The notes beneath the pieces are model-generated. The model was not told where the DNA came from, did not search any database, and saw only the letters and a program-made list of their open reading frames with translations. Shown piece after piece: positions 11,853-19,710 of a DNA stretch of 64,000 nucleotides; the first letter of the stretch is position 1, and each line of letters opens with the position of its first letter. The stretch spans positions 2,666,001 to 2,730,000 of the forward strand of contig NC_014121.1 of assembly GCF_000025565.1 (NCBI RefSeq), read 5' to 3'. A program made the position numbers and the translations under genes. This DNA is from Enterobacter cloacae subsp. cloacae ATCC 13047. GTDB taxonomy: Bacteria; Pseudomonadota; Gammaproteobacteria; Enterobacterales; Enterobacteriaceae.

Positions 11853-12602
11853 ATGGGTCGTTTAGCAGGTAAATATACGCTGATTACCGGCGGAACCAGC
11901 GGCATTGGCCTTGCCACTGCGCAGGTGTTTCTCGCCGAAGGGGCGCATGTCGCCGTCACCGGTCGTAACCCGGAAACGCTCGCCGAAGCAGAGCGCATTC
12001 TGGGCGATAAGGCCTGGGTGATCCCGACCGATGCAGGAGATATTGCTTCGCAAAAAGCGCTGGCGGAGACGCTTGCCGCCCGCTGGCCACGCCTGGACGC
12101 GGTGTTTCTCAACGCCGGCGACGTGACCCACGCGCCGCTGGAAGCGTGGCAGGAAGAGGCCTGGGATCGTCTGATGGGCATCAACCTGAAGGGACCGTTC
12201 TTTTTAATTCAGGCGCTGCTGCCGCTGCTGAATAATCCGTCCTCGGTGATCCTGTGCGGCTCCGTAAGCGCGCGCATCGGCCTGCCCACCAGCAGCGTGT
12301 ATGCCGCGAGCAAGGCCGCCCTGCTGTCGCTGGCACGCACACTGTCAGCAGAGCTGTTACCGCGCGGCATTCGCGTTAACGGTCTGAGCCCCGGCCCGGT
12401 AGAAACCCCGGCCTTTACGAAAACGGGCTTAAGCGAAGAAACGCTTAACGCGATGATGGCGGAGATCATCAAGCTTGTGCCGCTGGGCAGAATGGGCTCG
12501 ACGACGGAGCTGGCAAAAGCCGCGCTCTATCTGGCCTCCGACGAATCCAGCTATACGGTAGGAACGGAACTGCTGGTCGACGGCGGAATGGGAAGTTTGT
12601 AA
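11853..12602 (+). CDS. Short-chain dehydrogenase/reductase (SDR, FabG-like)
   Basis: 249 residues. Cofactor loop TGGTSGIG (about 13-20), GRNPE after beta-2, LNAGDV, catalytic YAASKAALLSLARTL and the C-terminal TVGTELLVDGGMGSL common in classical SDRs. Start at 11853 because AGGAGA lies 6 nt upstream; an earlier TTG at 11820 has no such site. Adjacent HxlR gene is divergent. Substrate unknown. Confidence 0.88.
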   Translation: MGRLAGKYTLITGGTSGIGLATAQVFLAEGAHVAVTGRNPETLAEAERILGDKAWVIPTDAGDIASQKALAETLAARWPRLDAVFLNAGDVTHAPLEAWQEEAWDRLMGINLKGPFFLIQALLPLLNNPSSVILCGSVSARIGLPTSSVYAASKAALLSLARTLSAELLPRGIRVNGLSPGPVETPAFTKTGLSEETLNAMMAEIIKLVPLGRMGSTTELAKAALYLASDESSYTVGTELLVDGGMGSL

Positions 12603-12603
12603 C

Positions 12604-13107
12604 TTAAAAGGCGCTGATGCCGGTGACAATGCCGACATACAGCGCCGCCCAGACGGCGGCAGAAAACAGACTGACCGCGTAAACCTTCACCCGGTTGAGC
12701 CTGAGCATGCCCGCCGCCAACGGCACGATATAGCGCAGTACCGCCAAAAAACGGGCGGTGAAGAGCACTAGCACGCCGTTTTTCTGTAGCTGATGCTGCA
12801 CCCGCAAAAATGTATCGGCATGTTTTGAGGTAATGCGCGTCACCAGCCGCGTATGCCCCATCAACTGACCGATATGATAGTTCAGCAGCGAACCGAGCGT
12901 GGCCCCCATTACCACCGCCAGCCACGTCAACGCCGGATGCAGGCTCGCCTGGCTGACGGTGATCCCGGCCAGCAACATCACCGAGGCGGGCGGCAGCACG
13001 GAGGAGATCAGCACCGTGGATTTACTCAAAGCCAGCACGAAGAGCAGCGCAAAGAGATGCGTCGGATAATGCGCAAAATGATTGAGCAGATTGTCGAACC
13101 ACGCCAC
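12604..13107 (-). CDS. DedA-family membrane protein
   Basis: 167 residues from a GTG at 13107 preceded by GAGGAGA; an in-frame ATG at 13170 would add 21 residues without a comparable site. Several hydrophobic segments, the DedA/SNARE-associated features with GSLLNYHIGQ and ARFLAVLRYIVPLAAG (the conserved F.R..P-like region). DedA proteins affect lipid flipping and proton-motive-force homeostasis. Tail-to-tail with the SDR gene, 1 bp apart. Confidence 0.82.
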   Translation of the reverse strand: MAWFDNLLNHFAHYPTHLFALLFVLALSKSTVLISSVLPPASVMLLAGITVSQASLHPALTWLAVVMGATLGSLLNYHIGQLMGHTRLVTRITSKHADTFLRVQHQLQKNGVLVLFTARFLAVLRYIVPLAAGMLRLNRVKVYAVSLFSAAVWAALYVGIVTGISAF

Positions 13108-13264
13108 CTTGCTCTCCTCGTGAATATTTACCCTCCCATTAAAGTCGAGCAAGTTTAAATAAAGGCTCAACGCGTCATGAATAATGAATACATAAACATT
13201 CCCTAAACATTTTTTAAATTCCAGAGCGGGAAAATAAAATAAGCGTATTATCCCGCTGGGTTAC

Positions 13265-13445
13265 AACGATCTCGTTATGGCGAGGCTCCTGTACAAATAC
13301 ACGTTATCGCTCTGACAGGTTCGAGAGAACCCGCACAGGGTAAAACAGGCACTGTCGAATCAAGGCTTTGTCAGTATAACTTCCCTTACGGGATACGGTG
13401 TACAGTGCTGAACCCAGGACGTGGGGATCTCCTCTTCGACATGCC
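13265..13445 (+). promoter_or_regulatory. M-box (ykoK-type) Mg2+ riboswitch candidate upstream of mgtE
   Basis: The leader contains GGCGAGGCTCCTGTAC at 13279-13294 and GTACAGTGCTGAA at 13399-13411, close to the most conserved 5' and 3' strands of the M-box aptamer (GGTGAGGCTCCTGTA ... TACAGTGCTAAA). About 100 nt of stem-forming sequence lie between. M-box RNAs fold with Mg2+ and shut off Mg transporter genes; the next gene encodes MgtE. Boundaries are approximate and I did not fold it computationally. Confidence 0.78.
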
Positions 13446-13492
13446 CTGTCTTGCTCGCCCCTGAGAGATTTTTTATTCAAAGGGAATTCACT

Positions 13493-14494
13493 ATGTCTTA
13501 CGCTATTCACAACCAGAACCCGTTATTCAATGACAGCGCTATCGCGCAATATATGAATACCGATTTTATTGTCCTCGATATTTCATTATGCGTGGCGCTG
13601 GCGCGCGAGCAGTTTTTCGAAAAATTAAAAGACGATGATATTCCGTCGCATATTTTCATTGAAGATCAGGGTCGCCTGGCAGGCATGATTGCGGTACGCA
13701 AATTGCTGCAAACCACCGATACCGTGCAGCCGGTAAAATCGCTGATGCTGTCGCAATTTCTGCAGGTCAAACCGGAAGATGAGCGGGCCGATGTCGCCGG
13801 ACTGCTGGCTCACAGCGGTGCGGATGTAGTGCCTGTTGTCACCCACGGCAAGCTGGTTGGCTGCCTCACCGAGCGCGAAATGGCTCACCTGCTGGAAGAC
13901 GATGTCACCGAAGATGCCCAGCGCCAGGGGGCCACGCTGCCGCTGGAAAAGCCCTATCTGGAGACCAGCGCCTTCAGCCTGTGGAAAAAACGCTCCGTCT
14001 GGCTGCTGCTGCTGTTTGTCGCGGAAGCCTACACCAGCTCGGTGATCCAGCACTTTGAAGAGGCGCTGGAGTCCGCCATTGCGCTGGCATTTTTTATCCC
14101 GCTGCTGATTGGCACCGGCGGGAACAGCGGAACGCAGATCACCTCCACGCTGGTGCGCGCCATGGCGCTGGGTGAAGTGCATCTGCGCGATGTCGGTCGC
14201 GTACTTTGCAAAGAGATGACCACCTCACTGATGATTGCCGTCACGCTCGGTATTGCCGGGTGCATCCGCGCATGGATGATGGGGATTGGGCTGGAAATTA
14301 CCCTTATCGTCAGCCTGACGCTGGTGTGCATTACGCTGTGGAGTGCCATAGTCTCGTCCGTTATTCCCATGGTACTCAAGCGCTGCGGCATTGACCCGGC
14401 CGTCGTCTCCGCGCCGTTTATCGCGACGCTTATCGACGGTACCGGGCTGATTATCTACTTCAAAATCGCCCAGTATACGCTGGGGCTGGAGTAA
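13493..14494 (+). CDS. mgtE: MgtE-family magnesium transporter, short form lacking the N domain
   Basis: 333 residues against about 450 for full-length MgtE: tandem CBS domains at about 20-145, then an amphipathic link and five membrane segments from about 165. The pore signature PLLIGTGGNSGTQ lies near residue 205. The acidic N domain that helps gate full MgtE by Mg2+ is absent. Start at 13493 (MSYAIHNQNP) with AAGGGA 7 nt upstream. Uptake or efflux direction cannot be read. Likely controlled by the M-box-like leader. Confidence 0.88.
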   Translation: MSYAIHNQNPLFNDSAIAQYMNTDFIVLDISLCVALAREQFFEKLKDDDIPSHIFIEDQGRLAGMIAVRKLLQTTDTVQPVKSLMLSQFLQVKPEDERADVAGLLAHSGADVVPVVTHGKLVGCLTEREMAHLLEDDVTEDAQRQGATLPLEKPYLETSAFSLWKKRSVWLLLLFVAEAYTSSVIQHFEEALESAIALAFFIPLLIGTGGNSGTQITSTLVRAMALGEVHLRDVGRVLCKEMTTSLMIAVTLGIAGCIRAWMMGIGLEITLIVSLTLVCITLWSAIVSSVIPMVLKRCGIDPAVVSAPFIATLIDGTGLIIYFKIAQYTLGLE

Positions 14495-14500
14495 TCTTGC

Positions 14501-14530
14501 GAGCACCTCTTTCCTGTGATTGAGGTGCTC
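14501..14530. terminator. Inverted repeat between convergent mgtE and LacI-type gene
   Basis: GAGCACCTC and GAGGTGCTC, 9 bp each, are separated by 12 bp. It lies between two convergent stops, so it is probably a bidirectional terminator, although neither strand shows a T-tract. Confidence 0.5.
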
Positions 14531-14536
14531 ACTCCG

Positions 14537-15613
14537 CTACACATCACCCAGTTGATGCGCAATCTCGCGCAGCTGCTGGGCCAGCGCCTGGAGGTTTTTT
14601 CCCTTCTCCCCTTTCGGCCCGGTGGACTGTCGCACCACCAGACGGGCAGGTAAAATCGAGGACATGCGCAGGGCACTCTCTTCGCCGCTGTCCAGAATGC
14701 GGCGCACCGCCTCTTTGCCCTGCAGATCTAAATCCAGTGAGACCGTCGTCAGCGCCGGGTAGAAGAACGAGCTTTCGTAGGTATCATCGTAGCCAATCAC
14801 CGACTTCTCGCCCGGAATGGAAATCTGCTGCTGGTGGAAGGCGCTCAGTACGCCCAGCGCCATCTGGTCGTTGGCCACCAGTACGGCGGAAAACTGCGGC
14901 GTTTCGCGCAACATCTGCAGCGCACCGGCATACCCGCTCTGCGCATCCCAGTTGCCGCGGATCACCGAAGCGGGCTCCAGCCCGTAACCCTTCAGGGTTT
15001 CGATCCAGCTTTTTAGCCTCAACTGTGCCGACACAGAGGACTCCGGCCCCGCCAGCAGGGCGATGTCGCGATGGCCCAGCTCGTAAAGGTATTTAACGCT
15101 GGCGCGGGTCCCATCCGCCGGGTTAAACGAAACGTTAAACACAGAACTGTACGGGTCGACATCCAGGAAAAGACAGACGATATCGTCGTTGTCGGTGGCG
15201 ATTTTCTGCGCCTCTTCGGCCTCCAGAGGCACGTTAATGATCACCTTGCTCACCAGCTGGGACTTCAGTTCGTTGATAGAGTCCTGAATACTTTGGTTGA
15301 CGTTCTCATCTATCATCGAGATCAGTACCTGGTATCTCTCCACGTTCGCATAGCGTTTTACCGCTGCCGCCACCTGAGAAGGCGCGTGCAAAGCCAGTGA
15401 AATGGTCACCAGCCCGACGGTCTGGCTCTGCTTGCCTACCAGTTGCTGGGCCAGGCGATTCGGCACATACCGCAATAACTCTATGGATTTCTCAACCTTG
15501 TGGCGCGTGGCCTCGGATACATTGGCAGATTTATTCAGTACCCTGGACACGGTCTGATAGGAGACGCCTGCATGGCGTGCGACGTCCTCTAACGTTGCGC
15601 TTTTCGACTTCAT
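14537..15613 (-). CDS. LacI-family regulator of the galactan locus
   Basis: 358 residues. N-terminal LacI helix-turn-helix TLEDVARHAGVSYQTVSRVL (about 6-26) with the hinge helix RLAQQLVGKQS, then a periplasmic-binding-protein-like sugar domain. Divergent from the porin gene, so it is the probable galactan/galactooligosaccharide regulator (named GanR in Dickeya). Start at 15613; a longer reading frame upstream adds 31 residues without a recognisable domain. Two near-identical operator-like 15-mers lie in the divergent gap. Confidence 0.88.
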   Translation of the reverse strand: MKSKSATLEDVARHAGVSYQTVSRVLNKSANVSEATRHKVEKSIELLRYVPNRLAQQLVGKQSQTVGLVTISLALHAPSQVAAAVKRYANVERYQVLISMIDENVNQSIQDSINELKSQLVSKVIINVPLEAEEAQKIATDNDDIVCLFLDVDPYSSVFNVSFNPADGTRASVKYLYELGHRDIALLAGPESSVSAQLRLKSWIETLKGYGLEPASVIRGNWDAQSGYAGALQMLRETPQFSAVLVANDQMALGVLSAFHQQQISIPGEKSVIGYDDTYESSFFYPALTTVSLDLDLQGKEAVRRILDSGEESALRMSSILPARLVVRQSTGPKGEKGKNLQALAQQLREIAHQLGDV

Positions 15614-15709
15614 GGTCCGGTTCCTTATGTTGTTATGCGATGATTGTAACAGGGGCGCTGTAAAAAAACGCTCACTGCCCTCACCTCGCAGACATAACAC
15701 CATCAAAAA

Positions 15710-15724
15710 GTATTACGTTCACAA
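15710..15724 (-). promoter_or_regulatory. Operator-like site 1 (galactan regulator)
   Basis: The minus strand reads TTGTGAACGTAATAC, matching site 2 (15848-15862) at 14 of 15 positions in the opposite orientation. It lies 97 bp upstream of the regulator start. Confidence 0.55.
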
Positions 15725-15773
15725 TGCCATAATTTGTGGCACAGCTCATCACTCGTAACAAAATTGTCTATTT

Positions 15774-15795
15774 TATTTGCAGTTAATCACACATT
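15774..15795. promoter_or_regulatory. Possible CRP site
   Basis: TTTGC-AGTTAA-TCACA has a perfect right half of the CRP motif (TGTGA-N6-TCACA) and a poor left half. Catabolite control of this sugar locus is plausible; the match alone is weak. Confidence 0.3.
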
Positions 15796-15847
15796 TAGGA
15801 TCGTTCAATTGCCAGCCAGAAGGTTTAGGCATTTTATGACAGCGGAT

Positions 15848-15862
15848 TTGTGAACGTATTAC
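15848..15862 (+). promoter_or_regulatory. Operator-like site 2 (galactan regulator)
   Basis: TTGTGAACGTATTAC, extended by AA, gives TTGT...ACAA ends typical of LacI-family operators. It ends 20 bp before the porin ATG, where bound repressor would block transcription or early elongation. Confidence 0.55.
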
Positions 15863-15882
15863 AAAACAATAAGAGGGTAACA

Positions 15883-17148
15883 ATGAACACGACGATCCGC
15901 TCTGTATCCGTTGCGCTGGCTGCCGCGTTAGCGTCTCCATCGCTGTTTGCTGCGTCTTCAGTACCGATTGATTTTCATGGCTATCTTCGCTCCGGCGTTG
16001 GCGTCTCACGGGATGGTGGGATGGAGGAGTGGCAGAAGAATAAAATAGGCCGTCTGGGTAACGAAGCCGATACCTACGGCGAGCTGGAACTGGGCTCTGA
16101 GGTCTACAAAAAGAACGACGTGAGCTTTTATCTCGACAGCATGGTGAGCATGGTGTCTGACGGCTCTAACGATAACGAAACCACCTTTGGCGACGACGCT
16201 CAGTTTGGCCTGCGTCAGCTTAACCTGCAGATCAAGGGGTTGATCCCGGGCGATCCGAATGCGGTTATCTGGGGTGGGAAGCGCTATTACCAGCGTCATG
16301 ATCTGCACATCATTGACACCAAATACTGGAACATCTCGGGATCCGGTGCAGGTATTGAAAACTATACGCTCGGCCCTGGCGCGGTCTCCGTGGCCTGGAT
16401 CCGCGGCGATGCCAACGACGTGGACTACCGCGTTGACGGTGATAACGACGTGAACATTAATTATATCGATCTCCGCTATGCGGGCTGGAAACCGTGGGCA
16501 GGCGCGTGGACGGAAGTGGGTATTGACTATGCCATGCCAAACCCGACCAACAAACAGAAAGAGTATGGCGGGCTGTACGAGGCCGACAACGGCGTGATGG
16601 TAACCGGAGAGATCAGCCAGGACATGCTGGGCGGCTATAACAAGCTGGTGCTGCAGTATGCCAACAAAGGTCTGGCGCAGAACATGGTTTCCCAGGGGGG
16701 CGGCTGGTACGACATGTGGAACTATGTGAACGATGCCAGCGGCTACCGCGTGATTAATACCGGCTTAATTCCCATTACCGACAAGCTCTCCTTTAACCAC
16801 GTCCTGACCTGGGGTTCGGCGGATGACACCACGCAGTATACCGATAAATCGCGCCTGATTTCGCTGGTGGGCCGCGCGCAGTATCAGTTCACCGAATATG
16901 TGCGTCTGATTGGTGAAGTGGGCGGGTTCTACCAGAAAGATACCTATACCGACGGTTCAAACTACAAGCAGAGCGGTGAGAAGTACACGATCGCCTTAGG
17001 TCTGGCGGACGGACCTGATTTTATGTCACGTCCCGAGCTACGGGTGTTTGCCTCCTACCTGAATGATTCCGAACATGGGAAATCCTTCGAAGACGGCACC
17101 GCCAGTAATACCTGGAATTTCGGCGTGCAGGTTGAAGCCTGGTGGTAA
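15883..17148 (+). CDS. LamB-family outer-membrane sugar porin (galactoporin)
   Basis: 421 residues with a signal peptide (MNTTIRSVSVALAAALASPSLFA) and a LamB-type beta-barrel: starts VPIDFHGYLRSGVGVSRDGG and ends in an aromatic tail NTWNFGVQVEAWW, as maltoporins do. RYYQRHDLHIIDTKYWN corresponds to the LamB KRYYQRHDVHMIDFYYW region. In Dickeya a similar porin, GanL, carries galactooligosaccharides. Start at 15883 after AGAGGG. A strong terminator follows, so it is monocistronic. Substrate inferred from neighbours. Confidence 0.88.
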   Translation: MNTTIRSVSVALAAALASPSLFAASSVPIDFHGYLRSGVGVSRDGGMEEWQKNKIGRLGNEADTYGELELGSEVYKKNDVSFYLDSMVSMVSDGSNDNETTFGDDAQFGLRQLNLQIKGLIPGDPNAVIWGGKRYYQRHDLHIIDTKYWNISGSGAGIENYTLGPGAVSVAWIRGDANDVDYRVDGDNDVNINYIDLRYAGWKPWAGAWTEVGIDYAMPNPTNKQKEYGGLYEADNGVMVTGEISQDMLGGYNKLVLQYANKGLAQNMVSQGGGWYDMWNYVNDASGYRVINTGLIPITDKLSFNHVLTWGSADDTTQYTDKSRLISLVGRAQYQFTEYVRLIGEVGGFYQKDTYTDGSNYKQSGEKYTIALGLADGPDFMSRPELRVFASYLNDSEHGKSFEDGTASNTWNFGVQVEAWW

Positions 17149-17215
17149 TATTTATTTCTAAAATGCGTTAATCGTTATTGTATCTCCAACAACTGGCAGT
17201 TTATTCGCCTGTTTC

Positions 17216-17248
17216 GGGATAGCCATTATTTTGGCTATCCCTTTTTTT
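17216..17248 (+). terminator. Rho-independent terminator of the porin gene
   Basis: GGGATAGCC (17216-17224) pairs with GGCTATCCC (17233-17241) over an 8-nt loop, followed by seven T. It lies immediately before the stop of the convergent EIIB gene. Confidence 0.92.
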
Positions 17249-17250
17249 AT

Positions 17251-17493
17251 TTATTGATTAAAATGTTCATCTAATAACTGACGTAAGGCATCAGATTGCC
17301 TGCCAAATATGGCATGCACCTGCTGGCCAATAATAATTACCCCCAGCGCCCCTTCATTCTGTAACGCCTCAGAGTCAACTTTATTTAAATCTTTTACCGT
17401 CACGCGCAGGCGGGTAATACAGGCTTCGACGTGTTCGATATTATCGTCGCCGCCAAACGCGGGAATTAAACGCTGGGTAATTTGACTGTCCAT
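17251..17493 (-). CDS. Stand-alone PTS EIIB domain (glucose/sucrose family)
   Basis: 80 residues, the size of one EIIB domain. The phosphorylation-site motif HVEACITRLRVTVKD places the active Cys at residue 25; GALGVIIIGQQVHAIFGRQSD matches the domain C-terminal half. No EIIC or EIIA gene is nearby, so it cannot transport alone. Start at 17493 because GAGG lies 10 nt upstream. It follows the GH42 gene on the same strand but beyond a terminator hairpin (17517-17543). Role unknown; a regulatory or phosphotransfer function in galactan use is speculation. Confidence 0.8.
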   Translation of the reverse strand: MDSQITQRLIPAFGGDDNIEHVEACITRLRVTVKDLNKVDSEALQNEGALGVIIIGQQVHAIFGRQSDALRQLLDEHFNQ

Positions 17494-17516
17494 AATACGC
17501 CTCATTATATGCAGAT

Positions 17517-17543
17517 AAAAAAATGCCTGCTCGTGGAGCAGGC
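17517..17543 (-). terminator. Terminator after the galactan operon (before EIIB gene)
   Basis: On the minus strand GCCTGCTC-CAC-GAGCAGGC is followed by ATTTTTTTATC. It lies after the beta-galactosidase stop and about 25 nt before the EIIB start, so EIIB expression needs read-through or its own promoter. Confidence 0.85.
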
Positions 17544-17592
17544 GTTCTGTGCCTTTTTGCCCGGACGGTGCGGTCTGATGTCCTCACCCCAG

Positions 17593-17613
17593 CCCTCTCC
17601 CACAGGGAGAGGG
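17593..17613. repeat. Short palindromic intergenic repeat
   Basis: CCCTCTCCC-ACA-GGGAGAGGG within CTCACCCCAGCCC... context looks like a small dispersed palindrome common in enterobacterial spacers. It lies just beyond the beta-galactosidase stop and may also act as a transcript-end hairpin. Family assignment is from memory. Confidence 0.5.
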
Positions 17614-17623
17614 AGAAAATCAA

Positions 17624-19681
17624 TTACGCTTTACGCCTGAGCACCCGACAGTCCCAGGGCAGCAGAGCGGTATCGCCCGCAGCAGCGGCGTCTGTCATGC
17701 AGTCGGTATACCCCTGTGGCAGCGCGATGTACTGCTGCTGTGCCGTGTAGTTCTGCACAAACACCCAGGTGGTTTCGCCATCCGTGCGTGCCGTGGCAAC
17801 CACGCCCGGCGGGAGTTCACCCTCGATGGCGCGCGGTAGTGCCAGCTCGTTGATAATTCCGGCGAAGAAATCGCGCTGGAACGGCAGATCGTTACGTGAA
17901 GCAACATGCCACGCCTTGCCTTTACCGACGCGGTTGACCGTTACCGCAGGGCGACCTGCGTAGAAATCATCGCGGTAGGTCGCCAGCACCTGTGCGGACT
18001 CAGCGTGGATCAGCTCGCATAAATGCCGCACCTGATACGGCCCCTGCAAACCTGCCGCGTTGCCTGCCAGCCCCTGAATCAGGTTGCGCTCCCCCTCGCC
18101 CAGGCACTCGATTTCTTCTGCCCAGATGCCCAGAAGCTTGCGCAGCGGGCCAGGGAAACCGCCCAGATGACAGAGATCGGTCTCATCCACCACGCCGGTC
18201 CAGTAGGTCGTCACCAGATGCCCGCCATTAGCCACAAAGGCTTCTGCCCGCTCGGCAAACCCTTCGCGTACCATATAAAGCATGGGGGCCACCACCAGCG
18301 CGTAGTCGCTCAGATCGCCGTCAGCGTCAATGACATCCACCGCAATGCCTTTTTCCCAGAACGGACGATAGTGCTCGTTGACGGTTTTTTCGTACTCCAT
18401 TCCCATATTGCGCGGACCTTCGGCATCATCCAGCGCCCAGCGGTTTTGCTGGTCGAAGACAATCGCCACCCGGGCCTCGGTACGGCAACCTGCGACCTCC
18501 GGCAGGCGTGCCAGCATCTCGCCCAGGCGCGTCACTTCACGCCCGACGCGGGTATCCAGATGACCCACGTGGTCGATAACCGCGCCGTGGAATTTCTCCA
18601 CCGACCCGCGGCTTTTACGCCACTGGAAGTACTGCACCGAATCCGCTCCGTGCGCCACCGCCTGCATCGACGAGAGAATATGCATCCCCGGCTTTTTCAG
18701 CTTGCTGGTTGGCTGCCAGTTGGTGGTGCTCGGCGTCGACTCCATCAGCACGAAGGGCTTACCGCCCTTCAGGCTACGCATCATGTCGTGATACATGGCG
18801 GTGTAGCAGGCAAGCGCCGTTTCGTCTTTCTCCTTGTGCCACATCGGGTAGCTGTCCCAGGAGATAAAGTCGATCGCCTTCGCAAGCTGCCAGTAGTCGT
18901 AGTCGTAGAAATACTCCATAAAGTTGGTGGTTACCGGCAGTTCCGCATTCGCTACTTTTAGCGGGGCCACTTCATGGCGGCAGAAATCGGTCACCTGTGC
19001 GGTATTGAAGCGACGCCAGTCGAGGTTGAGGCCATGAATCGATACTTCTCCCTGCGGCGCAGGGGACTCTATCTGCGACCAGTCGGTGTAGGTGTGACTC
19101 CAGAAGGTGCTCCACCACGCGTGGTTCAGCGCGTCCAGGGTTTTATAGCGCGCCTTCAGCCAGTCGCGAAAACGTGCCTGACACAGGTGACAGTGACATT
19201 CGCCGCCGTATTCATTAGAGATATGCCAGCCCAGCACCGCCGGATGGTGTGAATAACGCTCCGCCAGCAGGCGGTTAATGGTGAATGTCTTCTCACGGTA
19301 CACTGGCGATGACATGCAGTGGTTATGTCGGCCTCCGTGCAGCGCGGGCACCCGGTTGCGCCCGACGCGCAGCACCTCAGGGTATTTTTGCGACATCCAC
19401 GCCGGACGCGCGCCGCTTGGCGTAGCAAGGAAAATATGAATACCTGCCGCATACAGTTTTTCAATAATATTATCCAGCCACGCAAAATCATATTCCCCTT
19501 CACGCGGCTCCAGCTTTGCCCAGCTAAATATGCCCACCGACATCACATTACATTTTGCCTGCTGCATCATGGCAATATCTTTTTCAATAATACCGGGATA
19601 ATTCTCCCATTGCTCCGGGTTATAGTCGGCGCCATGCAATAACGCCGCGACCTTTGGGCTTAAAGGCGCAAATTTATTCAT
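17624..19681 (-). CDS. ganA: GH42 beta-galactosidase (galactooligosaccharide-hydrolysing)
   Basis: 685 residues, full GH42 length: TIM barrel to about 400, then trimerisation and small C-terminal domains. Acid/base Glu157 in WHISNEYGG, nucleophile Glu314 in FVLMESTPSTTNW, and the GH42 zinc-type cysteines C122, C162, C164, C167. No signal peptide, so it acts in the cytoplasm on imported beta-1,4-galactooligosaccharides. Last gene of the SBP-permease-permease-GH53-GH42 operon. The symbol follows Bacillus ganA; Dickeya calls the equivalent ganB. Confidence 0.92.
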   Translation of the reverse strand: MNKFAPLSPKVAALLHGADYNPEQWENYPGIIEKDIAMMQQAKCNVMSVGIFSWAKLEPREGEYDFAWLDNIIEKLYAAGIHIFLATPSGARPAWMSQKYPEVLRVGRNRVPALHGGRHNHCMSSPVYREKTFTINRLLAERYSHHPAVLGWHISNEYGGECHCHLCQARFRDWLKARYKTLDALNHAWWSTFWSHTYTDWSQIESPAPQGEVSIHGLNLDWRRFNTAQVTDFCRHEVAPLKVANAELPVTTNFMEYFYDYDYWQLAKAIDFISWDSYPMWHKEKDETALACYTAMYHDMMRSLKGGKPFVLMESTPSTTNWQPTSKLKKPGMHILSSMQAVAHGADSVQYFQWRKSRGSVEKFHGAVIDHVGHLDTRVGREVTRLGEMLARLPEVAGCRTEARVAIVFDQQNRWALDDAEGPRNMGMEYEKTVNEHYRPFWEKGIAVDVIDADGDLSDYALVVAPMLYMVREGFAERAEAFVANGGHLVTTYWTGVVDETDLCHLGGFPGPLRKLLGIWAEEIECLGEGERNLIQGLAGNAAGLQGPYQVRHLCELIHAESAQVLATYRDDFYAGRPAVTVNRVGKGKAWHVASRNDLPFQRDFFAGIINELALPRAIEGELPPGVVATARTDGETTWVFVQNYTAQQQYIALPQGYTDCMTDAAAAGDTALLPWDCRVLRRKA

Positions 19682-19710
19682 ATTAAAAACGTCCTGAATG
19701 AAGATAAAAA

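Noticed and set aside
18023..18961. 312-codon plus-strand frame over the GH42 gene
   Set aside because: Antisense to beta-galactosidase with intact catalytic residues; composition (His/Arg/Gln rich) is typical of shadow frames.
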